From Zoroaster sp. YZ-2022 (lineage: Eukaryota > Echinodermata > Asteroidea > Forcipulatida > Zoroasteridae), in NCBI GenBank assembly GCA_029582265.1, contig CM055827.1, positions 1,891,349 through 1,955,348 of the forward strand: a stretch of 64,000 bases of DNA, in the 5' to 3' direction. The notes below the pieces were generated by a model. The model saw only the letters and a list, made by a program, of their open reading frames with translations. It had not been told where the DNA came from and did no database searches. The first letter of the stretch is position 1; every line of letters begins with the position of its first letter. Positions 34,851 to 48,023 of this stretch are shown in pieces. A program made the position numbers and the translations under genes.

Positions 34851-35575
34851 TTGTCACTTAAATAAAATTAGAAAACTAAATTTACATCCAAGATCAAATT
34901 GCCATGTTTGAATGAATACAATGTTTATTTGCCGATCATAACAAATTGTCTTGTGAATGGCACAACATTATTTTAAGCTTAAACTTTCACAGGTTAGCAG
35001 GTTAATGTATATTACAATTCAAAGAGAGTAAGCATGTTCTTATAGAAGCATTTTTGCTAATGTTGTACCTTCCCTAAACAGTTGAATTGCGAAGCAAAGT
35101 GCATATAGCACTGTGTGTGTTCTGACAAGTACATTTAACTATGCCTACCACTGAAATATCACATTAAATAACAAGAATTATAAATAATTAACAGTATCCT
35201 GTGCTTTTGAAAGGCTGTCCTTCATCAGATTAAATGTACATGTATGAGTTTCCTTCCTCTTGGCAAAGTACTCTGTTTTTTTCATTTCAGAACACCTTGC
35301 CAGAGAAATGTCTGGTTATTATTTCTTTGTCCATTTCTGTCCATCCATTTTTTGTTTAATTTATTTTTTCCCTTAAAAGATCCCCACCTACAAAATGGAG
35401 TTGTAAAGTTCTGAAGAAAATTCATTGTCATTCTGATTCTGATTTTGTTCATTCTTGATAGTTTATTTCTGCCCTAAAGCATGGTTCCCAAGTCCAAAGT
35501 GCTTCTCATCTTCCCCTTTTTCCTTGTGAATTATCATCTTCTTTGTTTGAACAGTTCAAGACATTAGTGATGTCC
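34851..35575. other. No gene seen
   Basis: AT-rich. 34970-35085 resembles an F right end (gctaatgttgtaccttccc). Confidence 0.3.
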
Positions 35576-35990
35576 TTGTCGAGTGGGTGAGCATCGAATC
35601 ATGCGTTCTTTAGAGCGCATGATGTTCTCCGAAACACCCAAAAGAGTCTGAGTCAGCCCGGGTTTTTTATTGCAAATTCTAGTCTTCCCTCTAGCTGAAG
35701 GCTTTCCACCCTTTCTGACTTTACCGTTTTCCTCTTGATAATTACCCGCATGGTTTCATCTCCGCGCTGCACATGTCTTCTTCTGTAGTTGGGGGGGAAA
35801 ACTAGGACCGGCTTTAATAAGCTGTTGGATACGGGGACAAATTGCGATCAGCCAAGCGTGTGTATGCCTTCACAACAAATATGAGTGAAAAGTTGCACCG
35901 CAAAGAGGAAGCAGACATTGCGGCGATGAAGGTAGCAAACCTTGACCTGACCGTGACATTTTCTCTCTTGTGTTATTCCTAATTGGGGGA
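35576..35990 (+). other. GC-richer unique block with a short open frame
   Basis: This non-repetitive block stands out from its AT-rich flanks. A frame is open from 35821. From ATG 35881 it gives 17 codons (MSEKLHRKEEADIAAMK) ending at a weak donor-like AAG|GTAGCA (35931/35932). The frame closes 16 codons later if unspliced. Nuclear-receptor-like half-sites (cttgacctgaccgtgaca) follow. It could be a small exon, an alternative start, or an intronic enhancer; the sequence alone does not decide. Confidence 0.2.
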
Positions 35991-36781
35991 CAGTTTATGC
36001 TGATTGACATGGGTAGAATTTACAGCTTGTAAATGAAATGCGGACACGAATTTGTTTGTGTACGTGAAGCTATACATGACTACTCGGAAGACTGGGTATT
36101 TTCATCTTCCTGACATTATCAATTTAATGGTTTAATTACTTCATGTGACTCCTTTAGTCAATATTGTGCAAATGGACAAATTGACACCGTAAAATAGACA
36201 CTGACTGACACCGTAATGGTCAAATGTTCCTCTTTTATGATTAAACAATCGTATCATTGATATTGCTTAATTGCTTTGTACATGATGAGTTTCTATCAAG
36301 TCTAAGATGTCTTGTTATCACTATGAAGCTGTGTAAGTTCTTGTACAGTTCATCATAATACAGTTTGACAGTAAGGATTAGCTGGCATTCATGTTGGTAT
36401 CTCTTGTAACATTCAACATCCTCGAGAGGGAAATTCTAGATTAGTATTGTAGTTCCAGATAAGTGTCACCAGTGTTTTGTTTTCCTATTTAAAAAAAAAT
36501 TGATTCAGAGCTGTTCCTTCACCCCCCCTTTTTTTTAATGACCTTTATATTTTTGTTAAATTAAATATGGAGAGAAAGTTTTTAAGAAAGTGATTAATAT
36601 TTTCTTTAAAACAAAAAATTCCATCCCTGGATCTGCTCCTGACACCAACTGCTTGGTTATACAGGGACACAATTTAGGAATAATATTCTGAAGATGGCAA
36701 TGGTTGTGAACACCCTCCACTTTAGAAAATGTTCTTATAATGAATGGAATAATTAGAAGACATCCTGGAAACAGTTTCAGG
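35991..36781. other. No gene seen
   Basis: AT-rich, with short A, C and T homopolymers at 36490-36535. No supported feature. Confidence 0.4.
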
Positions 36782-36938
36782 TTAAAGGAGCAATATCGTC
36801 AGGAATTGGAGTGCTAGTTTTAGGTTAACGCAGTTACTGAAAATAATACCCACATGATTAAGCCTTTAATCATAAGGTCATATTACCGTTTTTAGTCACT
36901 GTTGAAAATCTGCTCTGATGATGATACTGTCCCTTTAA
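36782..36938 (+). mobile_element. Family B MITE, copy 7 (internally deleted)
   Basis: Both TTAA termini are present, but much of each arm is missing, including the first CAGGGCATG block. Its right TTAA (36935-36938) is also the left TTAA of the next element. Confidence 0.7.
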
Positions 36939-37221
36939 CCCTAACCCCCCCCCCCCTTCCCCCTAGGTATTCTGGCTAAGAAACCTTCCTGAATCCTCCA
37001 AAATCCATCTGCACTTTTGGAAACATGTCCTTATCTTCAAAATGCACCATGCATTTTCGTTGATCTTTCATATTCAGCACTTATGGCCTGTATTCCTTGC
37101 CAGGTAGTAATTTTGCAACCATTTAAAGAAGTGAAAGTACCAGTTTCTGAAAGTACTGCTGAATTTTTCCAAACAAGTGCCCCTTGGAGGATTTTGATGG
37201 ATTTGGGGTGGTTAGGGTTAA
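36935..37221 (-). mobile_element. Family G element, copy 3
   Basis: TTAACCCTAACC with an expanded C run, then the reversed G interior, ending gtggttagggTTAA. Contains the gtccttatcttcaaaatg block that copy 1 lacks and copy 2 has. Confidence 0.75.
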
Positions 37222-38683
37222 TGCACACATAACTATTCACAACTAGCCCACTATCGGTCTATCCTGAAGGATTGCTTGTATGAGAGAACACATCTAATGC
37301 AAGGCCTGTACATTATTTCAAAAAGACAGACCTGGCATTTTGCTGAAGACAGATAAGTCCATTTTAAACCTGATGGTTAAACAAACTAGCCTTTATTTTA
37401 TTAAAGGCCATGGTATCAGTGGTTGAAAAAGTGGCAAAATGTTAGGAGAATCAAAAATAATTTTGACACCACCTTGAAAGTGTTAAGCTCTAAGAAATTC
37501 AAGCAGTAATTTAAATCATATGATTGAACCAAGTCTGGCTCTTGACCTTACATGCCATGAAAACTAACCAGTGGCCATGAGCCATTGCGTAACTGTCTGG
37601 GATTAAATTAAAAACAACAAAATGAACATAATATCCTGGCAAGTCAGTCTTCATTACCATCAAGTCTCTGCAAATGTCTGCCCCTGTTTCACTAACTTAA
37701 TCCTTGAAGGGTTACTTACTGGAACCCATTTATATCGCATTGAAATTACTATGAAAACGGTCAAGTGTAACTGCTTTGTAAAACTACCCCTTATGGAACA
37801 TTCATTCATCAGTTTCTCCAAGCCATTCACTTCCAGCTCATAAAATTATTGAATGTGAAAGAGGATATGTTTAACCTATATGCAATGAATCTGGCGATCC
37901 TAAAGTCCTGCCGCTTGATGAGCCAATGTACTGTGTATGTAGGTATTCCTGAAATACCATATCATTTGATGACCTACATCCAATCGTCAACAGTGATTTG
38001 TACATCAGCCAGAATGATGTGTGATAATGTGTGATTGGACTAGGGCTATAGCATTTTCACACCTTTGGTCCCTCGTTGCAATCCAAATCCATCCAGTTGC
38101 CACTCAAGTGTTTGGTTTTGAATTCTCTGGGTACAGATTTCTCTCTTCCTTTGGTTTTGTGCTTCATATTAAGCACTCAAGAATAAGTGGGGTTTGTTCA
38201 GTTGTAATAATATTAATAAAGATATTTTGTTGTGGGCAGCAGGCCAAATCAAAAACACCATGGCTTTTTCCACTATAAAATATGATCTAGTCTAATACAC
38301 AAAGGAGTATGAGAAATATTGTTCAGTATGCATTTATTCATTTCATTTTTGTGTGGGCCTGTGGCTCGGTAAATTTACACAAAGATACAGTAGGCACGGT
38401 CCCTTCGTTCATCAGTCTGGCTTTTTAACTATTTAAAAAAACATGTCAAATTTCTAAATCCCAGTAGGTAGCCTGAAAGAAAGGTGAGTGCTAACCAACA
38501 AGATTTTGACTAGCAATTTCCTTTGGGAGGGGGCACTATGTGCTCGGTGTTCATCATTTAGAATCAACGTCTCTACTGATTCTTTTACAGTCCATTTCTT
38601 CGGTTTTTGTACATTTACTTTTTTAGTGCACAGGTGTTACATTGTCCAGCTTAACAGTTTTATACACAAGGTTTCAGCCCCCC
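37222..38683. other. No gene seen
   Basis: About 1.4 kb of AT-rich DNA. Several short frames without recognisable domains. Confidence 0.4.
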
Positions 38684-39035
38684 AAAATCTCTGATTTCTG
38701 TTTTCCGTGCACGTCGCCTCAGACCCGCGTGTTGGCTTTTTTTTGTTGCTATGAAACGATGTCAAATTGCTGGATCGATTGGAATTCTGCCGTGCTGTGT
38801 TTTAAACGACTTTTTCACATAGGGGTATGAACATTTGCCCAATTTGTAAGGCCTCTCTTAGCCACCATACTTTATATATGGGAATTTGGTTCCCGCATGT
38901 ACATGTACAATGTATCACGTATTTTCCTGTTGGCAAAAAAGATGGCAAAACATTTTTTTTTAAATAAAAAAAACGTCACCACACCGATTTTGAAGCTGAC
39001 CGATCACCAGAAACCACAGATTTTCTTTTTTTTTG
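38684..39035 (-). mobile_element. Family I MITE, copy 3
   Basis: Reverse of copies 1 and 2. Shares cctcagacccgcgtg, gctatgaaacgatgtc, gaattctgccgtgctg, aggcctctcttagcc and cagaaaccacagatttt. Confidence 0.7.
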
Positions 39036-41100
39036 GCCTTGAGATTAAGCACTGAAAAAGAAAAAGAAAAAGAAATTACAATCACATTGACATCATTACA
39101 AGTTGCCTTCTCTTGTAACTCCCACACTGCTATGTACATAAAAACAAATATTTGACATGTCATCGGAGTATAATTGTGGGTCATAAATTCACATGTTTTC
39201 TGGGGCTGTGTTCTTTGACATACTCTCAAAGGTTTTTCCCGCACCAGTGATAGCTTATATACATGAACACTTCAACATATTTGAGAGGTTTACTCAATTG
39301 TGATTTCCGTTTGGGGATGCGTTCATATATCTCTTCAAATGTGGGAAGATCCCCGGTCATTGAATGACTGCAAAGTGGGCCAGGTGGAAGACTTCATCTG
39401 GATATATCAAGCCATCTTCAAATGTCTCAAACAGGGCAGGCATCTTAGAGAAATTCCTCCCAAGAATGCATATATAGGTTAAATGGAGGACAGATCTAGT
39501 ACTTTGTAGATGGGCAAAGAAAGAATTACCTTTGGAAGATGTTGACGTATCTTCAAAATATTAGTTTTCACTTTGATTGAATAGTAAAACAAATTATAAT
39601 TGGAAACACAGATCAGGTCAGGTGTTTTCCTGATTTCAGGATTTTTTTTTCAAATCTCCCTTTGCCTCAAAAGATTTCTTGAAAGAAAAGAAGTAGCCTG
39701 TATTGTGTCCAAACCTTTAGTTTCTTGTTTGTGGGGATGTGGAGAGTCAATCTGTAAATCCCCAAAATTAAACATTCAGGGGGCTTTGTCCTCTAGACCA
39801 AATCTCATTTTTCAGGATTTTTTTTACTTTTGTCAAATCACTTGCCTGGTAGATGAACAGCCTTACATGGTAGAATATATAGTGAATAAATACAGGGTTG
39901 TGTTTGTACATAACCAGACTATATAAACAAAAGTGCATTACAATTTATTGCTTATTTATTATTTTATACCAATATATTATTCCAATATACCAATATTTAT
40001 TCATCCACTACCATTAAGATTTGTTTGATTTTCAATTTATTATCCCAAAATTTTGTACTAATTTAACAAAAAATCTTTAAATTTTTAACTTGATAAACTG
40101 ACAGATATTTTATGACTTAATTTTAAGAATTCCGTAATTTAAATTGTTTTCCCTTAAATTTGTTTTGATGTACACATGTATTTGAGAAAAATTCAATAAA
40201 TAAATTTCCCAATACAAACCTTTTGTAATATTTTTTGATTGATTTTTTTCCCCCAACCATGCTATAGATGAAGTCTTGTGATGTGCCGAGAATAAAATCC
40301 TGAAACCCAAGTACGACATAATCCAGAATTCAATGAATATCTAATCCTCATACATTGTGAGCGGATATATTCTACCACTTACATGTTGTATACTGCCAGT
40401 ATATGCATATACAGTCAATCACGTCATCTAATTCATCCATGGATCTCACCCAATAGCCAGGTCTCAACTGGTCACTATATCCATTATCTCTATTTCAATA
40501 TTGGCGGCCATTTTGATAGAGACCCTTCTGACATTTGATGACTCTTTATGGAGACTGTGACACAGTCGGTGATGTAGATGGGTTAGCCATGGCGTTGTTT
40601 CTTATTGGACAATAGTGCTTGCAACCCTCAAGGAAACGAGAATCGTACAAAATATATGGCAATTTCCCAAGGTACCGGTATGTCTGACAAGAAAAATCAA
40701 CACAAACAGATCGGCGTTGAATTGACTTGTGGTCTGTGGATGATGCACCAGTCACATAGTTGCAATATTCTCCATCGTTAATTAAAGACTCATTGCCATG
40801 ACAAATTGGTTTGTATTACTGGTAACAGTTGTTCATCCCATATCTAACAATTTGTTATATTCCTAGTCTCTATCCCATATCTAACAATTTGGATAACAAA
40901 TTTTTGTTTAAAATACAATTATTTGTTTGTGTTTTTGTAGAGGAAAAACACAAATAGACTAGTGGCAAAATAAATTAAATGCAATTTAGGTAAATCTGGA
41001 AAACTGACAGGCAACATGTTTACATGTACAAGCAAGAAATATCTGACTAGATTTGGATTAATTTCACAAAAATGTTCATGAAGGTATTAAGAAATTTAAA
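39036..41100. other. No gene seen
   Basis: AT-rich, 2 kb. A frame of 108 codons at 39600-39926 (+) has no recognisable domain. 40430-40790 is slightly less AT-rich. Nothing else supported. Confidence 0.4.
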
Positions 41101-41308
41101 AGTAGCCACCCCCCCCTTGCCAGTAGCCACCCCCCCCTTGCCAGTAGCCACCCCCCTTGCCAGTAGCCACCCCCCCTTGCCAGTAGCCACCCCCCCCTTG
41201 CCAGTAGCCACCCCCCCCTTGCCAGTAGCCACCCCCCCTTGCCAGTAGCCACCCCCCCCTTGCCAGTAGCCACCCCCACCTTGCCAGTAGCCACCCCCCC
41301 CTTGCCAG
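41101..41308. repeat. C-rich/G-rich minisatellite, ten units of 20-22 bp
   Basis: Unit agtagccac + C run + ttgcc, with the C run varying between about 6 and 8 and one C-to-A change in the ninth unit. The minus strand therefore has ten regularly spaced G runs, compatible with G-quadruplex formation. Confidence 0.95.
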
Positions 41309-43483
41309 TGACATTGGCTTAATATGATCGGATTAAACAGCTATGTCTGAACCGTGTTGACTCAGTGAGCAATACATACATTTAACATGCAGATATTGAT
41401 TGCTACTGTTGGAGATGATATTAATGATTTATTGATGGATGACCTGTTTGATTGAATCATCCACTGTGCACACTTTATGATTTGACTTCAGTCAGCCTGT
41501 GATTGAATCTTAGTACCTAGATCCGTACCTCAATCTTTGACTAAATAAGTACCTTCCATGACCTTAATATGACTTACACATGTATGCGTGTCATTGCTGT
41601 TTACAGAGGCAAATGTCAATTCAATTCTGCGTCCCCTGTTGCTGAATTAGTTGAATCTCTGAGTCGGCGACTGGTCGTAAGCCCAACACCCACTTTGACA
41701 TTGGACTACATACGACTCCAGTCAGGTCATAGTTGGATCTTAGTAATATCATGAACATGGCCATTACACATCCATGTTAAATCTTGTCTAAAAACTTCAC
41801 ACTGATGAACATCAGGGAGCAACATATAAAAAAGAATATTAAGGAATTAAGGAATAATTAAGGAATATTAAGGAATATTGACTATTAGATGGTATTTGCA
41901 ATCGGAAATTTCTCCTGTAGAGAATCCATGTTGCAATGATTGGTGCACTGTCAGAATTAGGCTGATCTAGTCGTGTTGTTATAGCAGCCAATATTAATTT
42001 GATTCAAAAACAAAAATATTACATATTTTATGTTACATGTAAGTTGGCTATTTACATAAATACTCGATTTGCTTTGTTTGAACAAGAAAAGTTTACATAT
42101 AATTCACAATCTATCCCAGTCCCCAGTCCTCCAATTTGTCAGTGCGGCATTCAAGCGTTACATTAACCTCTTAAAAAAAAGAGGATATTTCCTGAATAGC
42201 TGTTGATACATACACACAACAGTGACAGAAAATGGAATAAATTTGATACAACTAATGAGATATCCAGATGCTATCTTTGGCTTATTCAGAATGTGATGAT
42301 GATGAACACGTCACAGTGAATGAATAGAGAGAAACCCTCCAGCATGTATTGCATTATTTGTGTATGTACCATGTGTTGATCAGCTTGATGAAATTCAAAG
42401 GCTTTGTACGTCCTTGTTAATATTGTGTCTACAGAGTGACCAGCCAACTATGATAGCAACAAGTGCACTATAATGACCTTCATTCTTGCACACAAGCTAA
42501 TTACAAACACTGTGTCATATTCCTGGGCAATCAAATGATTATTAAAGCTTGCAATATTTGCAATCATCGAGGCTAAAATAGACAGATAACCTGGATTGGT
42601 TCTTGCAAACTGACTATAGAGGGTCAATTATGTACCAAACACTTTGAAGTCGAAATCACCAGCGTGCCTTACATGTTGACATCGGTATGATAATGTAAAG
42701 CGTTTATAGAGTATCGCATCTTTATAGATTTCACACTTTATAAGACTCAAACATTATGTTATTATTATGATGGGATAGCCCCGCAGCCAGTGACATTTGA
42801 TATGCCCAGACCCAAGCAAATTAAAGCCAGTTTTTTTAAATAAAAATAGTATAAACAAGGATTTTGAAATAGAGCATCCAATTGTTATTCTTTGAAAAAC
42901 ATGGTGTCCAAAAATAGTTAACTTACAGTGCTTTTGTATTACAAATACCAAAAAATATTACAAATACCAAAAAAATATTTTTGGAAATTATTTCACTGAT
43001 TTTACTAAAATGATCCCCCAAAAATGATAAAATTATTTTACTAAAACCATCATCAACTTTACACCAAGTAATTTTCATGTAAATCTGTGATACCAAATCC
43101 TGTCAGATGCACATCCATGGAATTCAACATGTATGTTCACATAATACAAGAATCCATACAAAAGACACTCACATTGTAACATTAATAATGTAATCATTTT
43201 GTATGTGTACTGTACCCAAATGGAAAAATATTCGGTAAAAACACAGAAACCTCATGAAAAAAAGATCCGTTAAAAACACACAAAAACTCATGAAAAAAAA
43301 TATTGATAAAACACAGAAATCTAACGATTTTTTTTCCTAAATAATAATTAAATTGAACCAAAGCTTGAATGTATAATAACGGGCCCCTTTCAGTAGAACA
43401 GATTTGCCCGACGCACAAATAATAAAAATGAAGATATAGACAACCATTGTAATGCAAAATTATCACATTTATTTGTCATCTAC
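41309..43483. other. No gene; small tandem repeats
   Basis: taaggaatat-type repeat at about 41835-41880, a duplicated tattacaaataccaaaaaa at about 42938-42975, and a duplicated aaacacagaaa/ctcatgaaaaaaa block at about 43208-43322. No exon supported. Confidence 0.45.
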
Positions 43484-43658
43484 ATCAGCAAACATAGAAC
43501 AGTTGTATACCATTGCCAAGACACATTAAACTCTGGTTTCTAGGGGGGGAAAATCCTGGAACATGGTTGTTTCTATAATGAGCAAACATGAAACAGTCGT
43601 AGAATGTTGCCAAGGAACACAAAACTCTTGTGTTTATAGGGGGGAAAAATCCTACAGC
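43484..43658. repeat. Diverged tandem duplication, unit about 95 bp
   Basis: Both halves contain agcaaacat-gaacagt, ttgccaag-acac, aaactct, gggggga-aaatcct and catggttg in the same order. Divergence is moderate. Confidence 0.65.
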
Positions 43659-45861
43659 CATGGTTGACTTGACTGCAAAACCTAATCGGGCATCTCACTG
43701 TGGTTCCTCCGCAAGAGGCCTATAGATAGATGGACTGTGACAATGCACATTGGACGCAGTACTGTGGTTGGGTGCAGAGGATGTGTTGCTACATAGCCAG
43801 CCTTTGTTAAAATGCCTTCAGGAAACCTGTGCAATATTATCTTGGAGAGTGATAAGTTACCATGGAAATTGTGATGGCTTTTTCATTCATGAAAGAGTAA
43901 TTGTAATATTATAGTGGGAATGTCTGTCTGTCTGTCTGTCATGCCATGAAAATATGAGATGTTATCAGATTCAGATTGATAATAAAATGTGTTCATTCTT
44001 GCGCTAGTGATCAGATGGCTCTTATTTTTGATGAAAATTGTTAAATAAAAAGGTATTGATAAAAAAACAAGATACATTGAGTTGAAAAGAACATCAATTA
44101 GATTGATAGTAAGCTCCATTTCAGATTCTGTTTTACAGTGTATATACTTCAATTTTAATTTTAGTTTTAACTACAAATGTAAGTTGATTACACACACGTT
44201 TGTAATCTTCATGAATGTATACATGTAGATACTGCACTAGTATTATGTACCTACATGTAATGCATGTACACACTCACTTACGCATACATGAACCAGCTGC
44301 ATATATTTAAAGGGGGAAGTACTACCATTGGTAATTTACGTGAAAACAAAACTGAGTCAGTCACTATCTAAAAGCATTCTCCTGATATGATATGACATGA
44401 TGCCAAACATCCTGAGAAAACACATTTAGATCTGAAATCAATCATTAGTTGATAATCCATTTAAAAAAAATAATAATCTGAATGCCTTTTACATATGCAA
44501 ATAAGCTGCAAAGTTCACAGGTAGATTTCTGTACCTCTTGATTCTGACACAGAAGCATATATACAGACATTTTTACCGAAAGTGTCTACTGGCTTTAATG
44601 TGAGCAAATGGAACACGCATGCTGTTTTCCTGCCTGCAAAGATAACCAAATTGTGAGAGCTGAATTCAGAAATATAACACATCAGAGTGGTTCGTGTTGA
44701 CACCATCATGTATCAACCTATTGAAATTTATGGAGTCATAGCTTAGCCCAAGCATTCCAGCCATTGAGGGCACATTTTCCACTTGGGTTGCAGTTTAACA
44801 CATACCTTGGTCCCTGATGGTATATGAACAAACTAGAATTGTGCCAGTGAAAAAAATATATTATAGGTTAAAGATGACATACCCATGTTTTTCATTATAA
44901 TTTTGCTGGTAATTTCCACAATTTAAACATTAGGAAAAAAAACCTAATAATTTTAATTGAGATATTTCACAAAATAATTGTTAGGTTTGGTATAAGAAAC
45001 GTGTTGTTAAAATGAATTTATGACAGTATCTACTAAACATTGTTTTTGTAAATATGCTGTAAAACCATGCTTATCACATAAGATTCAAGATATTTACTGG
45101 TGACTAAAGCAAACCTTTAAAAGTATCATAGGGAAATGTTTTAAATTTAAGTGAAGATGAAAGATAGTTTCAAACTGTCCTTTAAATTATCGTACAGTTA
45201 TACATGTAAAGAAAACTCTTTAAACAAAGTATTTAAATAGACATTTTATATCATTGTCACATTAGGGCAATTTTGTTCCCTCGTTTCAAATTTTGGAAGT
45301 GAGTGAAGTGGAATATCCTTTGAATGCTAGCCTAGCATACTATATAATACTCCTAGACTAGCAGCATCATAGTCCTGTCATTAATCCCTATTTCTCCTGC
45401 CATATTCACTCACCATTATAACAAGGTTTTTAAAAACTCAAAGCATTTCTTTCACCATTATATTCAAGACTGCAATTTAAAACCCTGGCCATTGAAACCT
45501 TACCATTAGGCCAACAACTCCGCCTGTTGGTTAACAATCTTGTGGGAAATGTAAGCCTCTCCAGAGCTCTTAGTTTAATTCTCAGGCATGATTTCTGGTT
45601 TGCTAGTTTGCTACAAATGTAGATGTGCATATATATCCTGTGCCATGATTCTGTAAATAAATGCATAACATTTACAGACGTACAATGTTATATAGTTTAT
45701 AGCGAACTTTTTATCATAAATTTTATTTTCAGTCTGGATGTAATAACAGTGATAACAAGCAAATTCTGCCCCCAAAAATCATGCATTGGTTTTGAAAAAC
45801 AAATTCCTGAATGTTTATTTCTTGGAATAAAACATATAGAATCATCTCAGCCATTCAGTGC
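43659..45861. other. No gene seen
   Basis: 2.2 kb of AT-rich DNA. A (TCTG)n tract lies at about 43921-43940 and F-like sequence at 44308-44335. No supported exon. Confidence 0.4.
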
Positions 45862-46084
45862 TTAAAGGGATGATCAGTAGGACATGGAATCGGAGTGCTA
45901 GTTTTAGACTAACTCACTGACTGAAAATAATACCCCACAAGGCTCACATAAGGTCATATTACCATTGCTGCTGCATAAATGGGCCAGTAATTTTCAGTTA
46001 CTGTGTTTATCTTAAACTAGCTAGGACACTGCTTCCATGCCCTGTTGAAATTCTACACTGATCATAACGATATTGTCCCTTTAA
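45862..46084 (+). mobile_element. Family B MITE, copy 8
   Basis: TTAA at both ends (45862-45865 and 46081-46084). Nearly complete, with a small deletion near the left end. Confidence 0.85.
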
Positions 46085-46930
46085 ACATGCATTTTGTCAA
46101 CCTTATTCACAGAACAAATGTATAAATCTGTCTTTCACTCTCTTTTGTCATGGGTCTGGGAACTGAAGCATTTCATATGTACAAATATACAGTCCAGTTG
46201 CTTTGACTCCTACGTGCAAGCGCATGTGTCCCCATCACTTAAGGATGCATTATCTTACTGGATGATCAGACTGCATGTTTCCTTTTCCCTACAGTACAGT
46301 TTTGTAACATTTCTGACGGTTTCGATTAAAATAAAACTGCCGTGACACAAACTGCCTAGATATCGATCGGTGCAATTTAAACTCCTTGTCAATCTCTATA
46401 AAGAGAGACAGCTAATGGAATGAGTCAATGAAGAAAGCATGGACAACCAAACACATTTATTATTATAAAAACACACTTGCAATATCTCTTCATTATATCT
46501 TTCTGTAGAGTAGTCTATACTTGGTATGGTTTAGTATACTGTCTTGGCGACTTACTCAAGGGGTATGATGTACATGGATAAGGATCTTCATGTAATTCCT
46601 GTAAGATTCATGCAGGCTTCAGGAAGCATTTGACTCCTATCCTTTTAGCAAGATGGCTCTTCATTTGCAGATGATTCACAGGGCTGAGCTAATTGTTCGT
46701 TAAAAAATATGTGAGGATTTGACATCTGTACTGAGTGGACTTGGGTTTATCGAGACAGAAAAACCAAGGGTTGACTTGCTAGTGAATCAGACAGTTTATT
46801 TTGCTACTTTTAGTGCATAAAAGTGTTTTTACTCAACACTTCATCTACATCTATTTTAATTTTAGTGTTGAGTGTTTCTGGTCACTGTACATCAAATGTA
46901 ATTGAATGAATGTATGAGAGTCAAACGACC
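46085..46930. other. No gene seen
   Basis: AT-rich, no repeats recognised. Confidence 0.4.
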
Positions 46931-47202
46931 TTAAAACCCTAACTACCATAAATCCTGCAAAATCCTCCAAGGGGCACTTTTTTGGAAAAATTCAGCACTG
47001 TTGGAAACTGGTACTTTCACCTCTTCAAATGGGACAAAATTACTACCTGGCAAGAAGTACTGGCCATAAGTGCTGAATATGAAAGATCAACGAAAATGCA
47101 TGGTGTATTTTGAAGATAAGGGCATGTTTCCAAAAGTGCACTGATGGATTTTGGAGGATTCAGGAAAGTTCCTAGCCAGAATACCTAGGGGGTTAAGGTT
47201 AA
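46931..47202 (+). mobile_element. Family G element, copy 2
   Basis: TTAAAACCCTAACTACC to ggttaaggTTAA. Best match to copy 3, including the ggcatgtttccaaaagtgcac block. A short F-like piece (47203-47247) separates it from family E copy 3. Confidence 0.75.
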
Positions 47203-47490
47203 ATGAAAGGTACAACATAAGAAATGTTGGCAAAACTGCTTCTCAAATCTTCCAAAATCGTTTTTGCTAAAGTGAAGGATTTTGAAGGATTGAGGTTACA
47301 TGCTACATGCTCTTTGCTAAAGTGAAGGATTTTGGAGTATTGAGGTTATTAGGCATACTTGCCTTTCCATGGTACATGTACATCCATGTTTGTTGTAGTA
47401 ATTGCAAGGTCAGTGCTTGGGTCAGTGGACACTGTTTATTGCTCCATGCATGCAGGGATGGTCCCTGGCCATGTACATGTATCACAGATT

Positions 47491-47680
47491 GGAGTGTCGT
47501 GGCCGAGCGGTCTAGCGCACCGAACTCAAGTTCTGGTGTTGCCAGCAGCAGGGTGTGGGTTCGAGCCCCGGTCGTGACACTTGTGTCCTTGAGCAAGGTA
47601 CTTAACCATAATTGCTTCGTCCTTCGGATGGGACGTAAAGCCGTAGGTCCCGTGTGTTGTATAATGCACGTAAAGTGGAT
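47491..47680 (+). mobile_element. tRNA-Leu-headed SINE with a different body (family D', 5' unit of the dimer)
   Basis: Head as in D (A box TGGCCGAGCGGTCTAG, CAA anticodon arm, B box GGTTCGAGCCCC). After gcttcgtccttcggatggga the body continues with cgtaaagccgtaggtcccgtg and ends near 47680. This second body type resembles a SINE core widespread in marine invertebrates (recalled, not searched). It shares the head and the first about 40 bp after it with the standard D unit. Confidence 0.8.
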
Positions 47681-48023
47681 TGTCGTGCGGTCTAGCGCAC
47701 TGAACTCAAGTTCTGGTGTTGCCAGCAGCAGAGTGTGGGTTCGAGCCCCGGCCGTGACACTTGTGTCCTTGAGCAAGACACTTAACCATAATTGCTTCTC
47801 TCCACCCAGGGGTTAAATGGGTACCTGTGAAGGCAGAGATGGTTTGCTCTATATGCGCTAGAAATGGCAGCAATTGAGCTGTATACTCCCCAGGGAGCTG
47901 AGATGGTTTCAGGAATGATTTATGAGCCTTATGAGCAGGGATAATAATATAATGCGCCTTGAGCGCCACTTAGTTGGTGGATACGTGCGCTATATAAATC
48001 TATACATTATTATTATTATTATT
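47681..48023 (+). mobile_element. tRNA-Leu-derived SINE, family D locus 4 (3' unit of the dimer)
   Basis: The head begins within the A box (tgcggtctagcgcac), so its first bases are replaced by the junction with the unit upstream. The standard D body and a short (TTA)n tail of about six units follow, then family E sequence resumes. Confidence 0.85.

Noticed and set aside
36942..36957. Telomeric or subtelomeric tract
   Set aside because: Only one or two CCCTAA-like units at transposon ends, next to a C run; no telomere array.
41047..41314. Gly-rich repetitive frames on the minus strand
   Set aside because: Produced by the G-run minisatellite in several phases; no start context or flanking exon.
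47307..47816. 169-codon plus-strand frame and the 157-codon frame opposite
   Set aside because: Both run through family E and SINE sequence and appear in fragments at other copies; a repeat by-product.
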